From assembly GCF_937898475.1 (NCBI RefSeq), contig NZ_CALEJS010000029.1, positions 51,755 through 115,754 of the forward strand: DNA of 64,000 bases, in the 5' to 3' direction. Of the stretch, positions 10,010 through 18,473 are shown piece by piece. Position 1 is the stretch's first letter. Every line of letters starts with the position of its first letter. Origin of the DNA: an uncultured Chitinophaga sp. (GTDB taxonomy: Bacteria; Bacteroidota; Bacteroidia; Chitinophagales; Chitinophagaceae). Both the position numbers and the translations under genes were made by a program. The notes beneath the pieces were generated by a model, which saw only the letters and a list, made by a program, of their open reading frames with translations, was not told the DNA's origin and ran no database searches.

Positions 10010-11275
10010 ATGCATCACAAGATGGCAGATAATACATTGCAACCTGTGCAGCTGGCTGCATTCCTGGACAAGGCATCACAGTTCGGGCATGATACTGCCT
10101 TACTGATGAACGGGGAAGAAGCGGTTTCGTTTTTGACGGTGGATGATCTTGTACAGATCAGCCGATGGTTTTGTAACGCCGGCGAACAGGAAAAGGCGAT
10201 GCGCCTGCGAACCTTTTTCAACCCGGCCATCGCAGCCCGCAGCAGGCTGGGACAGGGCATGCATGACAGGGGCGAAGCATTTGCATTTGCAGGCGCGGCC
10301 CTGGAGGAAGGGGATCATTACGGGCTGTCCAGGCATATGCCTTTCCATGTAAAGGTGGTATCGGTACTAACAAAGGTGATCAAACGGGATGAAACATGGG
10401 ATGTGAGTGTAAGGGGAGCCGTGTGGGGCCTGGACGATATGGAGGAATTGTATGTAGCGCTGAACATTGGCACTTTGATATTAGCGCCCGGGGCCAGGCT
10501 GGTAGTCAGGGGCAATGTTTTTTCCCTGCTGTGCCAGCGGGTGATATGTATGCCCGGTGATGGAGACAGCAGTGCGGCTTATCATATCGGGATACTGCCA
10601 ACGCCTTTCTCCGTAGACTTTGGCTATGGGCCTCACGATGGTGCGCATGGAATGGCGGGGCGTAATGGGCGTAACGGTAATAATGGCCGGGAAGCAGTGG
10701 TAGAACGAACGCTGCTGGGTTACAGGCTGCAAGCTGAACTGGACCCTGCAGAGATGAACGGAGAAAACGGCGAAGATGGCGGGCCGGGCCACAACGGGGC
10801 GAAAGGCCGCAATGGCGGGATGGCTAAACTGGCGGAGCTGACTTTTCGCCAGGTGGAAGGAAGGCTGACTGTTTTTACACAAGCCGGAAAAGGAGGGGAC
10901 GGCGGTAATGGCGGCAACGGCGGCGATGGCGGCAACGGTGGTGTGGGGGCACCCGGGCATACCCTGATCAGGGGGCTGTTACCACGCGGTGCAAATGGAC
11001 ATGGCGGTAAGGGAGGCGATGGCGGTAAGGGCGGTAACGGAGGCAACGGCGGGCTATCCTCCAACATTTATATCACCGTGCCGGAGGCTGACATGCATAA
11101 GGTCACCAGGACGGCATTGCCTGCCGAAGCGGGGCGCGGCGGCGCCGGCGGCAGGGGCGGAAGAGGCGGTATAGGCCCGGATGGAATCAGCGCGGCGCAT
11201 GGTGATCCCGGCAGCAACGGTATGCCGGGCAGAAGCCGCCCGGCGGCAGTGATATTGCTTAACGGCCAGGTTTAA
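10010..11275 (+). CDS. Gly-Gly-X repeat (collagen-like/polyglycine II) protein, copy 1
   Basis: Residues 1-100 are helical and nonrepetitive. Residues about 130-205 carry beta strands (LNIGTLILAPGARLVVRGN). The remainder is interrupted blocks of Gly repeats: GMAGRNGRNGNNG, then GENGEDGGPGHNGAKG, then GKGGDGGNGGNGGDGGNGG, then GGKGGDGGKGGNGG. The triplets are mainly GGX with X = N, D or K rather than the Gly-Pro-X of true collagen, a pattern compatible with polyglycine II helix bundles as in phage tail-tip adhesins and PGRS-type proteins. No signal peptide is visible. It is paralogous to the next gene in both strand motif and layout. A second possible start is ATG 10022. Confidence 0.85.
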   Translation: MHHKMADNTLQPVQLAAFLDKASQFGHDTALLMNGEEAVSFLTVDDLVQISRWFCNAGEQEKAMRLRTFFNPAIAARSRLGQGMHDRGEAFAFAGAALEEGDHYGLSRHMPFHVKVVSVLTKVIKRDETWDVSVRGAVWGLDDMEELYVALNIGTLILAPGARLVVRGNVFSLLCQRVICMPGDGDSSAAYHIGILPTPFSVDFGYGPHDGAHGMAGRNGRNGNNGREAVVERTLLGYRLQAELDPAEMNGENGEDGGPGHNGAKGRNGGMAKLAELTFRQVEGRLTVFTQAGKGGDGGNGGNGGDGGNGGVGAPGHTLIRGLLPRGANGHGGKGGDGGKGGNGGNGGLSSNIYITVPEADMHKVTRTALPAEAGRGGAGGRGGRGGIGPDGISAAHGDPGSNGMPGRSRPAAVILLNGQV

Positions 11276-11310
11276 TAGCAGCTAATTTAAAAAATTGAAT
11301 ACGATCAATT

Positions 11311-12510
11311 ATGGCAACTACACTCAACTTTTATGAACGGGCAGAACGTTTGGGCCATTCTGTTGAAGCCTTGAAAGGCGGGCAGGCGATCATTTCCTCC
11401 CTGATGATCCCTGATATCGACAGATTGAAGGAAGTACTTGGCGGAGATGTTACAGAACCGGTATTAAGAGAAAAAAGACTGCGGGATCTTTTTGGCGATA
11501 AGCTGGTGTCTCCCGCAGAGGATGACGGCAGCGAAACGGCTATCCTTAACAGGGTGCAGCGCTTCATTTACGGAAATGATCCTTTATCAGATCTTGACAG
11601 GCAGCGGACGAAACATTTGTTCCCATTTGAGGTCAAAGCTGCTTCCTATCCCGACCAGCGGATTACAGAGAAATGGGATCTGACAGACAAGGGCCCGGTT
11701 GTCCTGAATATCGGGAAGCTGACACTGGAGGATGGCGGGTACATCGTCATTCATAATACCGCGCTTACCTTCTATGCAGATGTCATAGAACGGAATGGCA
11801 GCGCCAAAACGCAGAGCATGTATGATATCAATATCCTGGGTGCAACGGGCGCCACGGGCTGCACGGGAAGTGCCGGTAATGAGGGTGGCGTAGGAGGACC
11901 CGGCGTCAACGGACAGTGCAATGCTGAACCGGGTAAAAGGGGAGAAACCGGGCAAAGAGGAGCTACTGGCGGAACCGGGAGTCCAGGTGGAGACGGGCTT
12001 CCAAGTCTAGCAGCCTCCATCATGATCGGGAAAAGTATAGGCGGCAGCACTCAGCAGTTGCACATCATGACCAGGTCGGGTACCGGTGGTGCAGGCGGTA
12101 TAGGCGGTACCGGTGGAAAAGGAGGCCGGGGCGGCGTTGGCGGCGACGGTGTTACCTGTGGTTGCGACGGCACCAATGGCGGGAATGGCGGCAACGGAGG
12201 CGATGGCGGAAGAGGCGGCACCGGTGGGAGCGGCGGGAATGGTACGGATGCCAATGGCAATATAGTGATCAAAGTTCCGGCTGAGGAAGCCGCTAAGATC
12301 ATTACCCACAGATTTGCTGCGCCTGCAGGGATAGGAGCTACCGGCGGTCCGGGCGGTGAAAAAGGAGAGGGTGGAGATGGCGGACGGGAAGGTAAGCACC
12401 ATTCGAGAGGCTCGAGGGGAGGAGGTGGTGTTCCGGGGAATGAAGGTCCCCGGGGACAGCAGGGTGCTAAGGAGGGGCAGCCGGCCGTGATTGTGCTGGA
12501 TAAGGAGTAA
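11311..12510 (+). CDS. Gly-Gly-X repeat (collagen-like/polyglycine II) protein, copy 2
   Basis: This paralogue of the preceding gene begins 35 nt after it. A helical N-terminus (1-130) leads into the shared strand motif LNIGKLTLEDGGYIVIHN, then glycine-rich blocks: GATGATGCTGSAGNEGG, GKRGETGQRGATGGTG, GGAGGIGGTGGKGGRGG and GGNGGNGGDGGRGGTGG, closing with PAVIVLDKE. The other copy ends PAAVILLNG, so the terminal strand is conserved. Cysteines lie inside the repeats (GVTCGCDGTN), absent from copy 1, and could crosslink. No signal peptide is visible. The two copies may form a hetero-bundle; that is inference. The following 267 bp is intergenic and probably ends the operon. Confidence 0.85.
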   Translation: MATTLNFYERAERLGHSVEALKGGQAIISSLMIPDIDRLKEVLGGDVTEPVLREKRLRDLFGDKLVSPAEDDGSETAILNRVQRFIYGNDPLSDLDRQRTKHLFPFEVKAASYPDQRITEKWDLTDKGPVVLNIGKLTLEDGGYIVIHNTALTFYADVIERNGSAKTQSMYDINILGATGATGCTGSAGNEGGVGGPGVNGQCNAEPGKRGETGQRGATGGTGSPGGDGLPSLAASIMIGKSIGGSTQQLHIMTRSGTGGAGGIGGTGGKGGRGGVGGDGVTCGCDGTNGGNGGNGGDGGRGGTGGSGGNGTDANGNIVIKVPAEEAAKIITHRFAAPAGIGATGGPGGEKGEGGDGGREGKHHSRGSRGGGGVPGNEGPRGQQGAKEGQPAVIVLDKE

Positions 12511-12664
12511 GAAAGTTGTTCAATTGCATGGGCTGGGTTTAAATGTTAACGGGCAGGGGAATTGTCATCCATTTCCACGATGACCGCTGAATGGTTCACA
12601 TTTTTTTGAAGTGCACGTTGTTATGAGGGAGGAACGAAAGGGAAAATTAAACAAATCTGGTAAA

Positions 12665-12682
12665 TACGGGAAAAATCCCGTA
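12665..12682. promoter_or_regulatory. Perfect 18-bp dyad, candidate operator
   Basis: TACGGGA, then AAAA, then TCCCGTA: two perfect 7-bp arms around a 4-bp spacer, 96 bp before the start at 12778. It is the only copy I see in the window. No T-tract follows, so it is unlikely to be an intrinsic terminator. The symmetrical GGG/CCC arms and short spacer resemble a dimeric regulator site. The rest of this intergenic stretch (12511-12777) shows no gene and no clear TAnnTTTG box. Confidence 0.5.
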
Positions 12683-12777
12683 GGGTAGTATAAGCAAACA
12701 GGGGAAATTTGTATTGTAAACAGCGTGCTTTACTGTTGTGCTGCATGGCTTGGCATGACGATTGGAGTTAAAGTAGC

Positions 12778-13203
12778 ATGCCAGTCAGAAAGAAAATATC
12801 CCCCCGCCAGCTAATGACAGCCGCCCGCGAGGCCGAACTGCAGGAAGATATCGATACCGCCCTGGCCTTGTATAAACAGGCAGTGAATAGCGATCCCCTT
12901 GCAGCAACCGCCTGGCAGCGGCTCATGATCCTCCACAGGAAGCAAAAGGATTATGCCGGCGAACTGAAGATCATCAACCTTGCCTTGCAGGCATTTGATA
13001 CCCACCACCGCCAGGAGCAGAAAGAATGGCTGCAGGCAAACAGGAAGGCGGCCAGGGTGGCCAAATCGCTGGCAAAAAGCCTTGGTTTAATGGATAAGAA
13101 GGGCATTGTAATAGACGATAACCCGGTGCTGGAAAAATGGATACACCGCAAAGAGTGGGTAACGGCCCGGCTAAAGAAAAAGAAAGCGGCGGCCCGCCGG
13201 TAA
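12778..13203 (+). CDS. Small TPR-type protein
   Basis: A 141-residue basic protein. Residues about 13-75 form two TPR-like helix pairs (AEL then DIDTALALYKQAVNSDP, and TAWQRLMILHRKQKDYAGEL). The C-terminus is very lysine/arginine-rich (RLKKKKAAARR). There is no signal peptide or membrane helix, so it is probably a cytoplasmic adaptor or chaperone. It is the first gene after the dyad at 12665-12682 and is followed 21 bp later by another small gene. No specific function can be assigned. Confidence 0.75.
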   Translation: MPVRKKISPRQLMTAAREAELQEDIDTALALYKQAVNSDPLAATAWQRLMILHRKQKDYAGELKIINLALQAFDTHHRQEQKEWLQANRKAARVAKSLAKSLGLMDKKGIVIDDNPVLEKWIHRKEWVTARLKKKKAAARR

Positions 13204-13224
13204 GCATGGTAAAAGCAGGCAGGC

Positions 13225-13482
13225 ATGAAACAATTTTCAGCTATAATGGGTTATGCAGGGCGGTACTTCAGTAATACCGCGTTCCTGGGACAGGGCGCAG
13301 ACCAGGTGCAGGAGATAGTTTATACGGTGATTGTGGATGATCATCCCAGGCTGCACAATTTCCTCCTGACCTGGAATACAAAGAAAGGCTGGCTGTCAGA
13401 ACAATTTGACGAAGCAGACAGGCCCTTTGTCCAGGCCTTGCAACAGGCGATAGATAAAGATGCGGGGCGTTCACAGCAGTAA
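13225..13482 (+). CDS. Small uncharacterised protein (85 aa)
   Basis: An 85-residue protein with no recognisable domain. It has a strand-like centre (VQEIVYTVIVDDHPRLHNFLL) and a helical C-terminus (DEADRPFVQALQQAIDK). It starts 21 nt after the TPR protein and shares its orientation, so the two are probably co-transcribed. About 200 bp without a gene follow (13483-13682), where I see only AT-rich sequence and a short ATCAC/GTGAT dyad. Confidence 0.6.
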   Translation: MKQFSAIMGYAGRYFSNTAFLGQGADQVQEIVYTVIVDDHPRLHNFLLTWNTKKGWLSEQFDEADRPFVQALQQAIDKDAGRSQQ

Positions 13483-13682
13483 GTCTGCCATATTTTTGTT
13501 ATCTTCGGCTATATAATGCGCATGAACCCTGATGTTAGCTCCAAATAACTTCATCACGGTGATTTTTAGCCATTTTTATTGAGCGACTGATTGAAAGCAT
13601 AGATCTGTTCGTAGTTATTGTCGTTGTCTGATCGAGCGTTAAAACGTATTCATCCCTAATCACCATAGCAAAAAATACACGT

Positions 13683-14660
13683 ATGCTAGTTCCCTACAAA
13701 GCCCCCGTTTACCACGACCATAATGGTAACGAAATTACGCCCGCCGGGAAATTCTGGGCCGGTCTGATTCTTATCCTGTTTACACTGGGTAGTGCACTGT
13801 ACATAGTTGGGCACTGGCCCGACCAGATGCCCAAGCCGGGAGATGACGTGCATGCCTTTTATTCCTATAAATGGTTTGATGTAAAGCTGCAAACAGAAAG
13901 CACAACCGGGGTGCATATTAACACCCTGCTGCTAATACTCGTGGCCTTTGGCGGCTTCCTGGGCAACATGATCTACATCGCTGCCTCTTTTACCACCTAT
14001 GTAGGATCAGGCAAGTTCAGGAAAAGCTGGACGCTGTGGTATTGTGTCAAGCCTTTTTCTGCGGCCGCACTGGCTATTGCCATGTACTTTGTTTTCAGGG
14101 GCGGCTTCCTGAACATGAGCGATGCCAGCTCCAACATCAACATCTACGGCCTGATGACGCTCTCCCTGCTGGCCGGTTTATTTACAGACCGTACTACGCT
14201 GAAGCTCAAAGAGGTGTTTGATGTGCTGCTGAAACCAAAAGAAGAACGCCCGGATGCGCTGGAGAACAATCTGCCGAAAGTGTTGAGCGTAACGGCAGAC
14301 CCACTGGAGCCCGGCAAAGCAGTAAACATCACCCTTGCAGGGAGTCACCTGGACAAAGAAAAAGCCACGATCACTATTGAAGGACAACCGGTGACGGCCG
14401 CACTGGATATTAAGCCGGATAATATCAGTTTCCCCTATACGCTGCCGGATGAATGGAAAGACAGGGAATCCCTGACCCTTTCCGTACAGTTTGAAAAGGA
14501 GAAAGAGGCAAAGACATTCCCGCTGGCGGTTAAAGGCGCTGCAACAAATGGAGTGGGGAACGGTGTACAGGAGCCTGCAGCAGATACCCTGACGGAAGAA
14601 GATATCGTAACGGATGCTCCTGATCATGTAAATGGTGAACAACCCGTTGTAAAAGAATAG
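13683..14660 (+). CDS. Four-helix membrane protein with C-terminal IPT-like domain
   Basis: A 325-residue protein. Hydrophobic segments lie at about 21-43 (GLILILFTLGSALYIVG), 79-108 (TLLLILVAFGGFLGNMIYIA), 120-140 (KPFSAAALAIAMYFVF) and 156-172 (GLMTLSLLAGLF), giving four membrane helices. Residues about 195-285 read as an IPT/TIG-like beta domain (VLSVTADPLEPGKAVNITLAG). The tail is acidic. The helices plus soluble domain suggest an inner-membrane anchor, or a holin-like component for the hydrolase encoded three bases downstream. The family is not recognised; the topology is my reading of hydrophobicity only. Confidence 0.8.
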   Translation: MLVPYKAPVYHDHNGNEITPAGKFWAGLILILFTLGSALYIVGHWPDQMPKPGDDVHAFYSYKWFDVKLQTESTTGVHINTLLLILVAFGGFLGNMIYIAASFTTYVGSGKFRKSWTLWYCVKPFSAAALAIAMYFVFRGGFLNMSDASSNINIYGLMTLSLLAGLFTDRTTLKLKEVFDVLLKPKEERPDALENNLPKVLSVTADPLEPGKAVNITLAGSHLDKEKATITIEGQPVTAALDIKPDNISFPYTLPDEWKDRESLTLSVQFEKEKEAKTFPLAVKGAATNGVGNGVQEPAADTLTEEDIVTDAPDHVNGEQPVVKE

Positions 14661-14663
14661 TGT

Positions 14664-15590
14664 ATGAACAACTTTATCACCACAGATTTCCTGAACCTGC
14701 GTAATCAGCCCGCCATTGTCAAGGGCAATGTAATAGCCGTGATGCCTCCCGATACAGTGGTGGAAGGCCTGAACGGGGAAGAAGCGCCCGGCTGGCTGAA
14801 GGTAAAAGTGATGTTAGGCAAAACACTGGCGCAGGGCTTTGCTTCGCGAAAATACCTGCAATCCACCGCGCTGGGGTTTCCCGACGAAGCGCCCGCGCCT
14901 GTGGTCAATGCCATACCTGCTGTTCATTATCCGCCCGGCGACCGCAAAATCAGTCGGAAGCAGGTACATGGCAGGGCCTATCCGCTGAATGAGCCGGGCC
15001 TGTTAAAGGTAGCGCTTGACCAGGTACAGGGAGCGGCAGAAAAATGCGCCGCCGTACACAATCTGCTGGATTACCTGGATGTGGAACACAGCGCCCGTTA
15101 TGCACCGGGAGAAGGCAGCACCTTCTGCAACATTTATGCTTATGATGTAGCGTATTGCCTGGGGGCTTATCTTCCCCGGGTATGGTGGACGGCAGAAGCC
15201 ATTGTGCAGCTGCAGCAGGGCCAGACCCTTACACCAAAGTATGACCAGAACATAACGGAGTATACGGCCAACCGTATCTGTAACTGGTTTGATCAATATG
15301 GCGTATCTTTCGGCTGGCAACGTTTGTTTGACCTGACCATACTGCAGAACGAAGTGAATAAAGGAAAGCTCGGAATCATTGTAGCACAGCGCATTAATAT
15401 GAGCAATCCCGGGCATATTGTGGCCGTAGTGCCGGAAAATGATCTGCACAGCGCCAAACGGAATGGCAGCAGCGTGGTATCGCCTTTACAATCCCAGGCA
15501 GGTGCAAAAAATAAGAAGTATTTTACAGCGCTGAACTGGTGGGAAGACAGCAGCCGGTTTAAGAAGTTTGGCTGCTGGATATGGGGCTGA
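14664..15590 (+). CDS. SH3-like plus NlpC/P60-like hydrolase (putative peptidoglycan peptidase)
   Basis: Residues 1-67 resemble a bacterial SH3 domain (TDFLNLRNQPAIVKGNVIAV ... GWLKVKV). The C-terminal domain has Cys155 in STFCNIYAYDVAYCLG and His251 in NPGHIVAVVPE, the order and context of NlpC/P60 or CHAP-type cysteine peptidases and amidases that cut peptidoglycan stems; phage lysins use similar CN-x-D helices. There is no signal peptide, so release to the wall would need a helper or lysis. The four-helix membrane protein is immediately upstream (3-nt gap). Only the Cys and His are placed; the third polar residue is unassigned. An alternative is a toxin of the Tae type. Confidence 0.7.
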   Translation: MNNFITTDFLNLRNQPAIVKGNVIAVMPPDTVVEGLNGEEAPGWLKVKVMLGKTLAQGFASRKYLQSTALGFPDEAPAPVVNAIPAVHYPPGDRKISRKQVHGRAYPLNEPGLLKVALDQVQGAAEKCAAVHNLLDYLDVEHSARYAPGEGSTFCNIYAYDVAYCLGAYLPRVWWTAEAIVQLQQGQTLTPKYDQNITEYTANRICNWFDQYGVSFGWQRLFDLTILQNEVNKGKLGIIVAQRINMSNPGHIVAVVPENDLHSAKRNGSSVVSPLQSQAGAKNKKYFTALNWWEDSSRFKKFGCWIWG

Positions 15591-15620
15591 CATGCGGGTT
15601 TAAAAATAATCATCCAGGAT

Positions 15621-16034
15621 ATGGCTAAATACCTTTTCAATAACGGTAAGTTTAAAGATCTGATAATACCTGCCCAATTTGATAGTACGAAGATATTTTT
15701 GTCTGCAGAAGTGACGCCGGAAAATGATATGATCAGTATTGCCGGTCATTCCATTATCCAGTGTTTAAAGATCGAGATAGCAGACGTGATATTTACCGAT
15801 CATCCGCTCAATCACGCCAGGAAACTCTATGACCGCACGCTGGAAGTGGAGGTGAATGCCAGTAAGATAAAGACCGGCGAAGGAGAAGGCAACGGTTCCA
15901 GGGTGCCTGTTAACTGCAAGCTCACGATAGAAGCCGGCGATAACCTGCTGGAGGAGTTTGAGCTGAACGATAAAAAAAGCCCATCTGCCAATTCTGTATT
16001 TATTTTCCGGATCAAATTTCTGCAGGAACAATGA
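15621..16034 (+). CDS. Small uncharacterised beta-rich protein (137 aa)
   Basis: A 137-residue protein with alternating strands (DLIIPAQFDSTKIFLSAEV; SVFIFRIKFLQEQ) and no signal peptide. I do not recognise it. It lies between the hydrolase gene (30-nt gap) and the outer-membrane protein gene, whose ATG overlaps its stop by 4 nt (ATGA at 16031-16034). Possible roles by position are an immunity or inhibitor partner of the hydrolase or a tube/fibre-like subunit; neither is supported by motif. Confidence 0.7.
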   Translation: MAKYLFNNGKFKDLIIPAQFDSTKIFLSAEVTPENDMISIAGHSIIQCLKIEIADVIFTDHPLNHARKLYDRTLEVEVNASKIKTGEGEGNGSRVPVNCKLTIEAGDNLLEEFELNDKKSPSANSVFIFRIKFLQEQ

Positions 16035-17296
16035 GAGTAGCCAGCATTGCATGTATTTTGTTCTTCCTTTTTACCCTGAGCCTGCGGGCCCAGGAGCCAC
16101 AGCTGAAACAACTGGAGCTGACTACCAGTCCGGCTTTTGTATTGCTGGGGGTACATCCCACCAATATCCAGCGCCCTTCTACGCCCCGCGATTTCGCGGC
16201 CAGCCTGCAGACGGCCCAGGTGAATGGCTCTATACAGCCCAATTTTGCCGTTGAGACCAATCCGTTTAACTGGAATAAGAAAGCGCCGCAAAATAAGTAC
16301 AGCTTTATTGCCAACGATTATTTTTCAGATAAGCTATGGCCGGCGATTAAGAAGAACTTCGCGTTGTCTATTGCAACTTCCGCTACGGATACGGCCAAAT
16401 TTGGTAACCTGCACAAGGGAACGGGACTTGGCTACGGGGTGCGGGTCACCTTGTTTCCCGGAACCGTGAATAAAAGAACGCGTAATGATTTCAAGCTGTG
16501 GGCCAGGGCGGAGATGATCGAGCTTTTTGCGAATGTGCTGCAAAGAACAATAAGTGATGAAGCACATGTGTTCAGCTACCAGGATGTTACCCAGGCCTTT
16601 GATATCAGCGTGGCCACCCTGCTGGCCAAGAAGGATATCCCGGACCATATGAAGCCCTGGCTGTTGAATGAACTGACCATCTACAAGGGGAAGATCGCTG
16701 CCGTGCAGGACAAGACCGAACTGGATACGTTACTGGCATCGGAAATGGATACACTGAGCAAAGAAAAGGAACAGGTCCTGAATAAGATCAATACCCGTAA
16801 AACACCTTTTGCCAGGGACGGCTTTATACTTGAATTTGCCTATGCAGGAGTGACGCTGATGCAGGGCAACGCCTGGGATAGCAGCGTGTATGCCAAAAGC
16901 GGTATATGGCTTACACCTTCTTACCGCATAGACCTGGGTACGGATAAGGATCCGGCTACGATACAGTCGCTCGATATCCTGGGGGTGTTGCGCTATATAT
17001 GGAACACCAGCCGGGTCGATGAAGCCAATTACCTGGATTTTGGCGCCAAGCTGCAGTTTAACCGGAACGACTGGAATGTGGGCTTTGAAGGGGTGTTCCG
17101 GCATGCGTCGGAAGCGCCGGCAGGCGTGGATTCCCGCTGGACGTATACCTGGGTGGGAAATTTCAGTTATACCATTAAAGAGAATATTACTTTGCGGTTG
17201 AGCTTTGGGTCGCAGTTTGATGGAACTACACGGAGTTATACAAGGCCCAATGAGATACTGGCGATAGGTGGTGTTAATTTTGGGTTGCTTAAATAG
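16031..17296 (+). CDS. Outer-membrane beta-barrel protein
   Basis: A Sec signal peptide is clear (MRVASIACILFFLFTLSLRA-QE). The mature ~400 residues contain amphipathic strands, especially after residue 260 (FILEFAYAGVTLMQG, IWLTPSYRIDLG, YLDFGAKLQFNRNDW), and end NFGLLK, with alternating aromatics as in outer-membrane barrels. A helical insert around 150-250 (KIAAVQDKTELDTLL) could reach the periplasm. It overlaps the upstream gene by 4 nt, so the two are coupled. It is the last gene of the uncharacterised block before dinB. The specific function is unknown. Confidence 0.75.
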   Translation: MRVASIACILFFLFTLSLRAQEPQLKQLELTTSPAFVLLGVHPTNIQRPSTPRDFAASLQTAQVNGSIQPNFAVETNPFNWNKKAPQNKYSFIANDYFSDKLWPAIKKNFALSIATSATDTAKFGNLHKGTGLGYGVRVTLFPGTVNKRTRNDFKLWARAEMIELFANVLQRTISDEAHVFSYQDVTQAFDISVATLLAKKDIPDHMKPWLLNELTIYKGKIAAVQDKTELDTLLASEMDTLSKEKEQVLNKINTRKTPFARDGFILEFAYAGVTLMQGNAWDSSVYAKSGIWLTPSYRIDLGTDKDPATIQSLDILGVLRYIWNTSRVDEANYLDFGAKLQFNRNDWNVGFEGVFRHASEAPAGVDSRWTYTWVGNFSYTIKENITLRLSFGSQFDGTTRSYTRPNEILAIGGVNFGLLK

Positions 17297-17323
17297 GAGA
17301 GGATCCAATTTCCCCGCCTCCCT

Positions 17324-17331
17324 TATCTTTG
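17324..17331 (+). promoter_or_regulatory. -7 box of the dinB promoter
   Basis: TATCTTTG matches the Bacteroidota -7 consensus TAnnTTTG and lies 19 bp before the ATG at 17351. No good -33 TTG is found at the usual distance. Confidence 0.5.
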
Positions 17332-17350
17332 CCCGAGGAACCGCCTTTTA

Positions 17351-18451
17351 ATGTCAAACGAAACGCCCATCCGCAAGATCATCCACATTGACATGGACGC
17401 ATTTTATGCATCCATCGAGCAGCGTGACAACCCTGATCTGCGCGGCAAGCCCATTGTAGTGGGTGGTTCTCCGGAAGGCCGGGGAGGGGTGGTAGCCACA
17501 GCCAGTTATGAAGCACGTAAATTTGGTGTACGCTCTGCCATGCCATCTAAAAGGGCGCAGCAGCTTTGCCCGCAGGCCATTTTCGTACGTCCGAGGTTTG
17601 AAGTATACAAAGAGGTATCCAGGCATATCCGCGAGATCTTTCACCGCTACACGGACCTGATCGAGCCCTTATCGCTGGATGAGGCCTACCTGGATGTCAC
17701 TACCGATAAACAAAACATCGGCTCCGCTATTGAGATCGCTAAACTGATCAAGCAGGCGATCAAAGATGAGCTGCACCTTACCGCTTCTGCAGGTGTTTCC
17801 ATTAACAAGTTTGTAGCCAAGATCGCTTCTGACATACAGAAGCCGGACGGCCTCACCTTCATCGGGCCTTCTGCGATCGAGGCGTTTATGGAGCAGCTGC
17901 CGGTAGAGAAATTCCATGGCGTAGGCAAAGTTACCGCCGATAAAATGAAACGCATGGGGCTGTTCACCGGCGCTGATCTGAAAAAGCTGGCAGAATCAGA
18001 CCTCGTGCAGCATTTTGGCAAGACCGGCCGTTTCTATTACAGGATTGTGCGGGGGATAGACAACCGGGAAGTAGAGCCGCACCGGGAAACGAAATCGCTC
18101 AGCGCGGAGGATACTTTTCCTTATGATCTTACCAGCCTGGAGGAGATGAACGCAGAGATAGACAAGATCTCCCTGGTGGTACATGAACGCCTGAAAAAAT
18201 ACAACCTGAAAGGCAGAACCATCACTATAAAAATAAAATACAGCGATTTTAAACAGATCACCCGGAACCATTCTTTACCGCAGCCGGTGAATGACCTGGA
18301 AACCATTCGCACCATTGCCAAACAGCTGCTGGCCGCCACGGAGCCGGAAGACAAAAAGATACGCCTGCTGGGGGTGGGGCTCTCCAATTTCGGGGAGATA
18401 CAGCCGGAAAGCGGGAGGGACAGGGGCGCCTGGCAGCTGGAGCTGTTTTAA
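17351..18451 (+). CDS. dinB: DNA polymerase IV (Y family)
   Basis: An error-prone translesion polymerase that extends past DNA lesions and misaligned ends. The palm begins IIHIDMDAFYASIEQRDNP with metal-binding Asp14 and Asp16; the second catalytic motif is SLDEAYLDVT with Asp110 and Glu111. FHGVGKVTADKMKRMGLF is the thumb helix-hairpin-helix, and the little-finger domain follows (about 240-345). At 366 residues the length is normal. The C-terminus ends QLELF, matching the QLxLF beta-clamp binding motif. It is transcribed alone and converges with the acyl-CoA ligase gene. Confidence 0.95.
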   Translation: MSNETPIRKIIHIDMDAFYASIEQRDNPDLRGKPIVVGGSPEGRGGVVATASYEARKFGVRSAMPSKRAQQLCPQAIFVRPRFEVYKEVSRHIREIFHRYTDLIEPLSLDEAYLDVTTDKQNIGSAIEIAKLIKQAIKDELHLTASAGVSINKFVAKIASDIQKPDGLTFIGPSAIEAFMEQLPVEKFHGVGKVTADKMKRMGLFTGADLKKLAESDLVQHFGKTGRFYYRIVRGIDNREVEPHRETKSLSAEDTFPYDLTSLEEMNAEIDKISLVVHERLKKYNLKGRTITIKIKYSDFKQITRNHSLPQPVNDLETIRTIAKQLLAATEPEDKKIRLLGVGLSNFGEIQPESGRDRGAWQLELF

Positions 18452-18473
18452 ACATAGCAAAGAACAGTGCCAT

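Noticed and set aside
10890..11060. Repetitive DNA that could be mistaken for a CRISPR or tandem-repeat array
   Set aside because: The periodicity is the codon-level GGX repeat of a coding sequence, with no spacers.
10720..11067. Pro-rich minus-strand frames opposite the Gly-repeat proteins (also 12051-12302)
   Set aside because: GGX codons read backwards as Pro-rich; they follow from the sense repeats.
1..17296. Type VI secretion or contractile injection core
   Set aside because: No sheath, tube, spike, baseplate or ATPase protein recognised; only accessory-like proteins are visible. The idea remains a hypothesis, not a feature.
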